A DNA stretch of 64,000 bases. Origin: Cydia pomonella (taxonomy: Eukaryota > Arthropoda > Insecta > Lepidoptera > Tortricidae). The notes beneath the pieces were generated by a model. The model searched no databases and had not been told where the DNA came from. It saw only the letters and a list, made by a program, of their open reading frames with translations. The position numbers were made by a program, and so were the translations under genes. The DNA lies in NCBI RefSeq assembly GCF_033807575.1, contig NC_084721.1, positions 5,766,001 through 5,830,000 of the forward strand, read 5' to 3'. This document shows positions 43,201 through 55,200 of the stretch, in pieces; the stretch's first letter is position 1; each line of letters starts with the position of its first letter.

Positions 43201-46200
43201 TTATGAGCTGCTATTATATTGCACACAACTGTATTATTATATCGCATTATAATACATTTGTGACCAATATAATAGCAGCTAATCTAAAATATTGACCAAT
43301 ACGTTTACAGATAGCGGAACAGAAACTGTAGTAAAGTACATAGTTAGAAGTGTTAGAACCCATTTCTATAGCCCACTGTTGTGGCATTTTTTTTACTCCA
43401 TTGTTTTTTTTTAAAGTTAAAATGCCGAAAACTGCATTGAAATGCTCGCCACGCAAATCAAACACGCGCTTAATAACTATACTTAGTTTTTCAACTCCGG
43501 AAATGTGTGTCTTTTTCATTCTAACCATACATTACACAGTTGAGTGACAGGTGAATGACCTGAGGTCGTTTCTCACACGAATCCTTGAACAAAAGAATGT
43601 TGAATATTATTTGCAAACTGTAGTTCTTTGACCTTTTTTAGTGTAACAAGTGAACATAGTGATTTTAGTTTAGTTTGTATACTAAGACGCGTTAAGTTGT
43701 GTAAAATACTGTAGCCGCAGTATTGACAGCTGAAATAGATAGGCCCTACTTGGCCCCGTACATTATACGTTAACTTAAGTTGTCAAGCGCATATGTATGA
43801 CAATGTGGACACCAAAAATGTATAGCGCCGTTCAGCGCCATCTACTTTAACCGTCGAAACTTCAGCTACAATAATTTCCACTATTTTCAGCCTCTTAGAA
43901 TTCCGCAGCCTATGGTCTAAGTATGTAGGATACTACATAGCCTACCTATCTGCCTACCTAGTATAAGGATAGGATATTATCAGTTGCGGCGGAGTAGAAG
44001 CACAATTCGTCTCTTTATGCCTATAACATAACAATCAATATCGTACAACAATGTACTATAACAAGTACTAGATAGAACTTTGTACTTTTCCTACAAGTTC
44101 ACAATATTTTCCAGCCAAGTCCTCCCAAAACAAAGTCCGGCGAGGCCGCGGGCCGGCGGTCCACGAGGCCTTGCAGCGGATACCCACACCTCGCGCCGTA
44201 CCCGTCCCCAACCGGGCCTGGCATGCCCCTGGGGACAGCTTGTTTGACTGCGGGCCCCTTGACGATAGACAACCGAGGTTCCGGCAACTTGAAAGCAGCA
44301 GCAGTGACGATGATAACATACCTGAGTTTGGTAAGTTTATTAAGTGCTACATTGTATCAATATCAATACACCCTTTTTTTTAAGAGGGGAAATGCGTTTC
44401 GCATACCACCCAGGCGCGGGGACGGGCCTGGGATGCCTCCGTGCTATAGGGCGAGGTCCCAGGAATGCCGAAGTACTCTTCCGCAACCTCGCCAGCGGCC
44501 GTCCGGGCTCGAACTCGACTCAGTACACCCTGCACTAACTGCAAGTTTCTGTTTGATCCAATTTTTGACTGGTAGAGAATTCCTTCAAGCATTAAGTCCG
44601 CCATTTGTACAACTTTATATCGTGCAATAAAGTTTGAATAAATAAATAAAATTCTAACCAAGAAAATATATCATAAAAAATACAAGAATAAATGTCCTAA
44701 CTGGGCCTGGCACGACACATGCGATAGCCTATTTGACTGTGAGATCCTTGATGATGGAAAACCGGGGGTTCAGACAGTTTGAAAGCAGTAGTTGTGACGA
44801 TGATAGTATACCTGAGTTTGGTAAGTCTTCTAGTAGTTTGCAAGCAAGCAAAGTCTGGATACTCACCTCACGCCGTACCCGTCCCTAAGCGGGCCTGGCA
44901 CGCCCCTGGGGACAGCTTCTTTGACTGCGGGCCCCTTGATAATAGAAGACCGGGGTTTAGGCATTTAGAGAGGAGCAGCAGTGACGATGATAAATATACC
45001 CGAGTTTGGTAAGTTTATTACTACATTCTAACTAGGAAAATATGTTCTCAATTGAGGTTGTTGCCTCCTTGTTGGGAGGCGGGCCAATTGACGATATGAA
45101 CCGGGGTTCGGGAAGTTTGTAGCAGTGACTGTAATAACCAGAAGCCGGAATTCTCGTGGCATTTTTGAACTGTCATAGGGACTTCTCATTAATCGACTAC
45201 CGATATACATACATCGATACAAAGTGGAACACAACATATTAAAGAAGATTTAAATTAGAGGTAAACAACAGGCGGTCTTATCGCTAAAGAGCGATTTCTT
45301 CCAGAAAACTTTTGAGTAGTTGAAAGCGTGATTTAGAGATACGCAATAAAAACAATGAAAAGTGAATAGTTAATAATTTCATATTTAATTAGTTCAGTTT
45401 TTTTTTCAATTGCATGTTCATAATCTGTTTTCGTGCTAACAAGTGTTGCATTAATTTCTTTATAAAAGAAATAGGTAGTCATAATTTTCCATATTATCTT
45501 GTTAAATTATTTCTTTTACAGTCAAATATCCATTAACTATTAACTTTTAATATGTTGTGTTCTTAAATTGTATCGATATATGTATATCGGAAGTCGATAA
45601 ATGATAAGTCTCTATGACAGTTAAAAAATGCAACGAGAATTCCGGCCTCTGGTGATAACATACCTGAGTTTGGTAAGTTTTAGATTCTAACCAAGAAAAG
45701 ACCGTTTCGTACTTGTTACAAAAAAAAACCGGACAAGTGCGAGTCGGACTCGCCCACCGAGGGTTCCGTACTTTTTAGTATTTGTTGTTATAGCGGCAAC
45801 AGAAATACATCATCTGTGAAAATTTCAACTGCCTAGCTCATGAGATACAGCCTGGTGACAGACGGACGGACGAACGGGCGGACGGACAGTGGAGTCTTAG
45901 TAATAGAGTCCCGTTTTACCCTTCGGATACGGAACCCTAAAAAGAGCCTGGCGTCATGATGAGATAGCATTGTTTGACTGTAGGCCTCTTGACGATAGGA
46001 AACCGCGATTCAGCCTGGTTGGCAATCTTGATCCCGTACCAAAGATTTCTAGTTACCGAAGCTTTATACGCTTTAAGGGTCGCGAAATGGGTATAAACCA
46101 ATTAACAGAAACATGTTTTTTTTAATACTACATCGGTGCCAAACAAGCATACGGTCCACTTGGTGGTAAGCGGTTACCGTAGCCTATGGACGCCTGCAAC

Positions 46201-49200
46201 TCTGGAGGGGTTGTAGTACTCGTACATGTACATGCGCGTTGCCGACTTTATTTAACACCCCGTACCCTGGTTAAACGCTATAGGAGTTGCTACTTGAGAA
46301 CTATATGGGGTGTCATTTTTATATGATGTTGTAAATTCTCTCATCATGTATTGGTCGCCTTTCGAGCAGCATATATTACCTATAGCTGGCCCTTCTCTCA
46401 TGATTGTATTATATATAGACAGCTGTTTAGTAGAAAATCACTGTAATTTCAAAGCGCGTCATTTTAGCATGGTAGGCAATCTCGAGAAAGTTTACGGTAC
46501 TTAAATACTTGATTACATATATGGGTAATTATGTTGATTTTCGGTTGACATACCTACGAACCGAATAGTCACCAAAGTAGCGATCGGTGTAGACATTTGT
46601 CCTTAGATATCGTTACCGTCAAAACGCCTAACATTTGTATTCTTGTTTAGAATTAGGCACTGGTCCCGTCTGCGTAGAAGAAAGCGCGGCAGAGTCCCGA
46701 GGGGCTCGCCTAGCGCTCCGCAGAGCGGCACTAAGGAGGCATGTCGTCAGGGCAGACACCTCTTTACGCCTCGCAAGGGACTTTCGGGAGCACAAATCAC
46801 TTGCTGCTATCATTAAGGTACGTATTGGTTCAGAGTCGGATCAGGTGACACGTATATACTCGTAAATATAAAAGGAATCCGTACGTATGCAGCAACACTT
46901 AACAATGAAAGAAATGTCTGAAATTACGAGACTTCGGAAAATACGAATATATTTGAAGAATGAAAATCTAAGTTTTTCACCCAAGGTCTCAAGTGCTTTT
47001 TCACAACTCAATACAACATTTACAGTGACATCATATAGTAACATGGAAAATACATAGCAAACATGTATAAATACAACAACCAATACCTGGGTAAACATTA
47101 CATTATAATAATCTTAAAGCATGTTCCATCCTAGACTGCATCGGCACTTTCCATCAGGTGAGATTGTGGTCAAATGCTTACCTTTTCGTAATAAAAAAAA
47201 GGTCCCCAATGTCAGAGAAAATACTTATAATGATAAGATTTAGAGGTGTAAAGGCTCTTCAGGCATTAAAATGAAATGTATATGATTTCTTGTATACAAT
47301 CTCCTCCAATTTATTAACAACGGGTAATCGGCCACAGTCACAGTCAATGTTAATGACAATATTAGCCACTATTTTATCAGTCAATAAATAATTTCGACAC
47401 CAAATAGAACACATGATAATTATAATAAGGATACAAATATAAACACACACATACTGGTTACTACTACAGATGCTAAAATTATAACTCCTGTATGTGTTGG
47501 CTTAGTCATACAAAAATAAACAGATTAATAGCAAATTCGCGGTTACATACTCACGAATTCTTATAGTATTTTTCTAACAGGAAGGCTACGTTGATAGATC
47601 TCATCTCCATACAAGTTATAACCTAAGAACACCAAATTTCACAAAATTGTATTGAGATGACATCTATCAGCGTACCTGTTTAAAAAATACTATAGTATAG
47701 TCCATGTCATCCATGATGACGCGCAGATTAGTCAAATCTAACCTTTAATAACATGACAACATGAGTCAAGGCACGCGTCTTCGTGAATGACACGATTTAT
47801 AAGTGCGATTCAATCGATGGAGGGAATAACAATATTTAAAATACTAAAGCACATGTTTTAAAATGTGAATCTGATATACGATAAACCATTGAAGGAAAAC
47901 GATTAGACAACCACGTGATTCATTATCTGCACCCAAACACTACCAAGCTTAGCATAACATTTGCAATAACATTATTAAACTTATTCAATTTTGCACCTTA
48001 ATCTCAGTATATAAGTTACAAAATTGCACATATGCTAAGCTCAATAGAACAGCTGATTTCTGCTAAGGTCAATCATTCATGATATAGAACGTGTCATTCA
48101 CGAAACGCTTGCCTTGACTCTTATTGTCATGATATTAGAGATTAGATTTGACAAATCCGCGCATCATCGTGGGTAACACGAACTATAGCATAGCCTTTGT
48201 ATTGACGTACTGCCCACTGTTCTCTTATCAATAATTTTATCGCACTAATGTTTGTAAACATTCCGATAACTTATACAATAGTCCTAAAGAGTCGAATTAT
48301 GACTCAATTCATTGGAATGATTATAGTATTTCGATTTTAAGTCTTATGGTGATGGAGTTTTGGTCGAGGTTAAAATAGAGCTTTGTGGTATGGTGTAATG
48401 ATTCATTTGGATTGGAATGGAAGTAGCGAAGGCAGAGAGCTAAGTTAAAAAATAAATCTTAATATAGTTTGCCGACGAATGAATCAGTAAACACGTCGCA
48501 TTACCATTAGTTAACTTAGTATTAGCTGATATACAGAGCCAATCGTTGTGTGTAAAATCAACAATAGATCAGGGTTTCCAGCCAGCTTCCAGGCCGCACC
48601 AATCTACAAGGTTTTCCAAAAAAACCCAAATATATTCCAGTTAATCTAGCTTTCATTTGATAACAAGTCATATTTTCTGAAAGTCAAATCTAATTTGAAC
48701 CTTAAATTGCATCGCTAGGGTTAAAATTCTATTAGCGCGTATGTGGTCGATAGCTCAACTATGCCTGGGAAAGCGTTAACAAATCTCTACTGTTTTACTG
48801 AAAAATACAGATGTAGTGCATACTTAATTGTTTTCCCTGAAATTTTCTCTGAAACGTTCGTATTTGTCACGATGGGAAATAATTACGCACTACATCTGTA
48901 TTAACTTCCAAATATAAGGTTTATTAAAATTCCATCTCACTTTCTGTTTGTCTGACATGAACACCAATTTACATATTGCTATGTTTATTGTCGGGGACAT
49001 ATTTAAATAAGCAAAGTAAAATATGTCTTATTTCTTGGTCATAATGCTTAAAGTAGATTTGTCAAGTCATGATACGGTCTAAAGATATTATTTCAAGTTA
49101 TTGAAGACATGACCTTTTTTATATGCACGTATTAGACTTTTGACTTTTTTCATCACTTACAAAGAATTCGTACAATTTCTTGTAAAGCGACCCCGCCCGG

Positions 49201-52200
49201 CTTCGCACAGGTTAAATAAAACCTTAACAAATTATACACCTAAACCTTCCTTTTGAATCACTCTATTGACAGGTGAAAACTGCATTATAATCCGTTCAGT
49301 TGTTTTTGAGTTTTTCGCGAATATACAGACAGACGCGGAGGGGAACTTTGCCTTATAATATGTAGTAATGATGCCTAAATTAATGTAAGATATCTTTACA
49401 ATTTTACATGTAATTGCTGGGATTTTTTTACATATTCGTAGGCTCAGTTTAAATCTTGAATTCTTGATAATTCTGCCAATATCGAAGGCATCTCATTCCT
49501 GAAATGGAGATTTGATTTAAATTGATTTTTTGGACCAGATATTTGTCTGCAGTTTCATGGTTTCTCAATAAAGTAACAGCAAAAGAAATGTAATGCCCTA
49601 TAGGTGCAGAAAATTGCTGGTATTTCAAACTATTCTTATTCCAATTGGATGTGGAAATAATGTAATCAAATAAAAACACGTGTTGGCACGTGGGCGGATG
49701 TCGGAGGATTTTGAGGGAGTCGGAGATAAACTGCGTGTGGTTGTTATGGAATATATTGGGAAAGTGACATGAGTATATCAGTTAGCTTAAATTATAGTAC
49801 ATTGTAGGAGAGGCCGGAAAAACCAAAGATGGACGAGTGAGTTTGAGAGGTTAGTGTTATTTGCTCTAGATTTGGAATGGCATCCGCTGTGCTGTGCCTT
49901 ACCACACAAAGCCAGATGACATTCTTAATGCCCATACCTCTCTTTTGGACGTAGGGTAGAGGAGTAGGGACCGTTACTGATTTTATTAGGTACGGTACGT
50001 ACGGTGCGTTAGGGAATTTAATTTTTTTATAGTAAATTATCATATTTTTTTCTAGGTATGTTTAATATTGTCAGTCGATTTCTTTTCACATTGAGAATCC
50101 ATTTATATAAAGAGAATGACCTTACAATATTATAATACAAATTTTAAAACCTCGATAGTAAAACTGAATACATTGTTTAAATATATAAATTGTGCACAAA
50201 ATCTAAAATAGAATCATATCCGTGTAATACTTTCGTGAAAAAATTGCTACCGGTCGCCGATCACTGCTCATTATATCACTTTTTTTTTCAGAAACAACTC
50301 AACGGGCAAGGTTCATCGTGCCACCTTCCAACTCAGATGGTGAACCATTTGCTGGCGATGCGCGGCATGCCCGACGTCCTGTCTTCGCGGGAACGGCGGA
50401 GACTCAGGTTAATGTCCATCTCTAAGGATTTTGTTGCTCGACTGCCTCAGAAAGCAGTTCTGTTTTAGTATTGGTCGAGTAAGTAATGAAGGTATGTACC
50501 TATGTTTATTTTTCTTGCTATCTTGATTACCATTCAAATTTGAGTCCAATTTCCGACCACTTGTTGGTATAATGGAGACCGAAGGCAGCCATTTGAACTC
50601 TGTGGTAAAACACGCAACCTCTACGAAGTACACCATAACGAAGTATCCATAAAAACTTATAACCAAAACGAACTTTTTGGCAAAAAAAAATTCTTCATCA
50701 AAGATTACTAATAATTGTAGATAAATTTTGCCTAGTCTTACATTAACATTTATTAAATATGTTAACATTTACCATAACGTTCACAGAGAAATCGGTTGGT
50801 CTGGCGGCGAGAGTGGCTCTCTAAAACCGTGCCTCGGTTCCGCGTGCTCCGAGGACGGCTGCGGCGCCCCGCGCCTCCCGTGCGGGCGCTATTGTCTATC
50901 GCATGTTACTTTGGCGCCCGAACAACGATTGTACGCGTCGTGCGCGGCGGTGTTCGCCGGGGGAGCGAGGTGTAAGCAGCCGATATTGCCGCTCCAAGAG
51001 CAGACGCCGCTGTGTGCTGAACATGCGTGGAAGCGAGTAAGTATTACTTCTCTTTCTTTCACTATTTCTATAGGAAGCGACACTTGCGGGCGTTACTGCT
51101 TATCGCACGTTATTTTGGCGCCGAATCAACGGTTATATGCGTCGTGTGCGGGGGGAGCGAGGTAAAAGCAGCCGATATTTCCGCTTCAAGAGGAAACACC
51201 GCTGCGTGCTGAACATGCATGAAAGCGAGTAAGCATTATATTTCTATCTCTCGTTGTTACACGATATATTGGCGCCCGAGCAAAGATTAGGTATATACTA
51301 AGGGTCGGTTGAACCAAACCGTCTGTCACCGTTAAAGCGTTCGCTAAATTTTATTGTATGATAAATTTCATAGCACACTGCAAATTGACGTTGATCAGTC
51401 CGCTAAATTTGTTTGTCGCAACTGGCCCTTAGTGTGCGCCGGTGTTCGCTAGCGAAGCGCGATGTAAGCAGCCGATATTGCCGCTTCAAATGCAAACGTC
51501 ATTGTGAGTTAAACATGCGTGAAAGCGAGTAACGCTGCCGTCTCTCCAGAGGCGGAGATGAGAGATGTGTGGGAAACAACCAAATAGCATTGGTTCTCTT
51601 CTCCGCTCCGCTGGATTACAACTAATACTATCAGCGCCTCAGAGACAGCCGAAGCATTGTATTTAGGTATATCTCTAGTCGTTACACGTTACATTAGCTC
51701 CTGAACTACGATTATGCTCTAGAGAAATTCTATAAAAACTATGTTTTCATGGAAGCGAGGTGCAGATAGCCCCTACTCCTAAAGCAGCATTGTTTTTTCA
51801 GCACTAAGTATGCAAGATACAAGATACAAATCAAAGGTGTATCACGTAAATGGACAGCATTTGCTTTTTTTTTTTTATATACTACGTCGGTGGCAAACAA
51901 GCATACGGCCTGCCTGATGGTAAGCAGTCTCCGTAGCCTATGTACACCTGCAACTCCAGAGGAGTTACATGCGCGTTGCCGACCCTAACTCCACCCCCCT
52001 CGTTGAGCTCTGGCAACCTTACTCACCGGCAGGAACACAACACTATGAGTAGGGTCAAGTGTTATTTGGCTGCGGTTTTCTGTAAGGTGGAGGTACTTCC
52101 CCAGTTGGGCTCTGCTCTAGATCTGGAATGACATCTGCTGTGCTGTGCCCGACCACACAAGGCGAGATGACATTCACATTGCCCATACCTCTCTTGCTAA

Positions 52201-55200
52201 TATTACCCAGGTTTCATAGTATCGCATGTACAATCTCGTGTATTCCTTACAGGATAACTACGACAAGCTGAGCCGCGACAGCAGGCCGAAGAAGCTCGCG
52301 AGGAAGCGCGTGGCGCCGCCCACGCCGCGCCGCGCCAAGCGCCGGCGGCGCCTGCCCAAGCGGAGCCTGCCTGCGCCCAACCACTCGCTCTCAGGTAACT
52401 GTCTGTCGCAGGTAAGTCTCTCTCTAGTAACGGTCTCTCGGGTAAGTGTCTCGCCTAACCAGTCTCTTTCAGCTACTAGTCTCTCTCAGATAACAATCTC
52501 TCTTGGGTAACTGTATCTCTCAGGTTATAATCGCTTTCATCTAACAAGCTCTCTCAGGGGGGGTTTGCAAGAAATTTGCAATAAGAAACTCATCAGGATC
52601 TGCAAGAAGTCTCTTTCAGCTTCTAGTTTCTCTCAGATAACAATCTCTCTCGGGTAACTGTATCTCTCAGGTAATAATCTCTTTCATCTAACAAGCTCTC
52701 TCAGGGGGGGTTTGCAAGAAATTTGCAATAAGAAACTCATCAGGATCTGCAAGAAGTCTCTTTCAGCTTCTAGTTTCTCTCAGATAACAATCTCTCTCGG
52801 GTAACTGTATCTCTCAGGTAATAATCTCTTTCAACTAACAAGCTCTCTCAGGGGGGTAACTGCAAGAAAATTGCAATAAGAAACTCATCAGAATCTGCAA
52901 GAAGTCTCTTTCAGCTTCTAGTTTCTCTCAGATAACAATCTCTCTCGGGTAACTGTATCTCTCAGGTAATAATCTCTTTCATCTAACAAGCTCTCTCAGG
53001 GGGGTAACTGCAAAAAAAATGCAATAAGAAACTCATCAGGATCTGCAAGAAGAAACTGCCACCCACGCCGCGCCGCGCCAAATGAGCCCTCTACCACATC
53101 CTTCCACAAATTCTAAATATTGTACCGAACATTCTCCTCACATGTGAAAGTCAACACCGACCTTGGCAAATTCACCCTATGCAAATTGGCAGGGAGTAAC
53201 AGCCAGAAGAAAAAAAAATTAGCCCTCCCTGCGTCTACCCAGCCGATCTCAGATAGGACGACTGTCTTTACACTAGAGCCAAACATATACCGTTACCATA
53301 TACCGGTAGAGCCATAAGTTACTAAGTCGCGCCTCGCTCATACTCGTTTCCTTTCGATGAGGCGAAAGAGAGGTCCGACTTAGTAATTTATAGCCCTATC
53401 GGCATGTTGTTTAGCCGCCAAATAGTAACATCATCTTCCTAACTTTATCCCGGCTAATTTACTTCGCGGCCTTGGTCTACGGTTCGCGTTATAGATAGCA
53501 TACAATTCATGCTTAATGCGACTACCGAGTACTTATACTTAGTATAGAAACGAAACTGAATCGTGTTATCGCGGGAGCAACATGATGTGACAGTACTGGA
53601 AGATTGAGACAAACAAACATTAACAGAAGTGACACTCCCATCGAGAAACGTTTATGCTGCAGACGTTGTATGCGACGCCTCTAGTTTTTTTTTTCAAGCA
53701 TTGCGGCATTGGCGGCGTCAAATCCAGGTTGGTGGACCGTCAAAGAAAAACAATCACAAGTGACAGCAGTTAAAGGACAACGAACGCTTGGTGAACGCAG
53801 TATTGTGTCCACTGATGGTATTACAACTGGCGTATAGAGACCGATTACGCTAAAATAATACAGATGCTGGACGCTGCGCCTTATACCGGAGACCGAGACT
53901 TAAGCAAGTCTGAGGTTCGGTCTGAAAACGAGGCCTTAGGCCTTATTGGGATTAGTCCAGATTCCATTCCATTTTCCAGCACCGAAAAGCGACAGGCAAA
54001 TTTAACTAATGTCAAATTTTATTACCATTATTACTTTTTAGAAAATCATTTGGTATAAGCCAGGATTAGAGCTCGATACCTCCAGTTTAAATTCACATAC
54101 CATTCCACTAGACTACCATCATGTGTATATTAATTAACTGCATTATGTTTATAGAAATCAACGTGTGCTCGAATTCGTCGGCATACGACAGCTCGGAGGA
54201 CACCGGCATGGGCGCGCTCAGTGAAAACGAGTTCATTGTTTCGGCCAGCAACTCGCATGAACTTGGTAAGTTGGTAATCCTGTTTCATAATTCTTTTTTT
54301 AGTAGAATAATTTTTAAGAAAAAATACCGACTTCAATGAGGGAGACCGGTGAAAGAAAGATTATTATATTATATTAAAAAATGCCTTGAAAATCTAATTT
54401 ACTTAACAAACACAGCGAAGAGGACAAATCGCCAAACGTGAACTATGCGTCGTTGAAGAGTTCTATTCTGATCATCATCAGCAGTCCCACTTCATCAAAT
54501 GTCACTTTTTTAAATGTAAATGCTTGATTTGTTAAAGAAAATGCAAAAATCACTATATGTATCCCTTTAACATTTGAGGAGTTTTTTTCGATTCCTCATA
54601 GATTCTACCATCAGATCTCGTACTTGACAAAAATGTATCTTGAAAACCTAATTTGCCTAACAAACATAAAGAGGATGACAAGTCGTCCAGCGAGAACTAT
54701 GCGTCGTTGAAGAGTTCCATTCTGATCAGCATCAGCACTTCCACTTCATCAAATGTCACTTTTCTAAATGGAAATGTTTGATTTGTTGATGAAAATACAA
54801 AAATCACTATATGTACCCCTTTCACATTTGAAGAGTTCCCTCGACTCCTCATAGATTCTACCATCAGATCGCGCGCTTGACAAAAATTTGTCTCGAAAAC
54901 CTAATTTGCCTAACAAACATAAGGAAGACGACAAATCGCCAAGCGGGAACTATGCGTCGTTGAAGAGTTCCATTCTGATCAGCATCAGCAGTTCCACTTC
55001 ATCAAATGTCACTTTTTAAATGTAAATGCTTGATTTGGTGATGAGAATATAAAAATCACTGTATGTATGCCTTTCACATTTGAAGAGTTCCCTCGATTCC
55101 TCATGGATCCCATCATCAGAACTGTGTTTTGTCAAAAATGGGACCAATTTATATATATATATATATATAGATTCAATCAAAGAAATAATACCGAATTGAT

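Larger units (their letters stand above)
39504..44114 (+). other. INO80D-like intron 2: contents
   Basis: The 4.6-kb intron contains a LINE-end repeat (39598-39665), a GT microsatellite (40180-40278), an antisense 5'-truncated LINE (40303-41386), one MITE (41836-41978) and a short dispersed unit (42600-42665). The stretches 39670-40170, 41400-41830, 42000-42590 and 42670-44114 show no coding signal that I can support. Confidence 0.55.
44698..46035 (+). repeat. Decayed tandem copies of INO80D-like exon 3
   Basis: Exon 3 (44115-44330) carries 'gcatgcccctggggacagct', 'tttgactgcgggccccttga' and its donor 'cctgagtttggtaag'. Partial copies follow at about 44698-44825, 44855-45010, 45050-45143 plus 45650-45677 (one copy split by a transposon), and 45945-46020. 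The copy at 44855-45010 is the best kept: its frame encodes 'AVPVPKRAWHAPGDSFFDCG' and 'ERSSSDDD', but a one-base change before the donor shifts the phase. None has a strong acceptor matching exon 3. Confidence 0.8.
46818..50291 (+). other. INO80D-like intron 4: contents
   Basis: The 3.5-kb intron contains a repeat shared with 62760-62880 (46979-47105), a hairpin element (47565-47694), a 489-bp TIR element (47700-48188), a dispersed unit (49190-49365) and a short block at about 49850-49955 related to the end of 51872-52205. The remainder (48190-49180, 49370-49790, 49960-50291) is AT-rich with nothing further that I can support. Confidence 0.5.

Noticed and set aside
44223..44630. 135-aa frame extending beyond INO80D-like exon 3
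   Set aside because: It is a different frame from the exon 3 reading that joins in phase on both sides, and it runs through the donor into intron.
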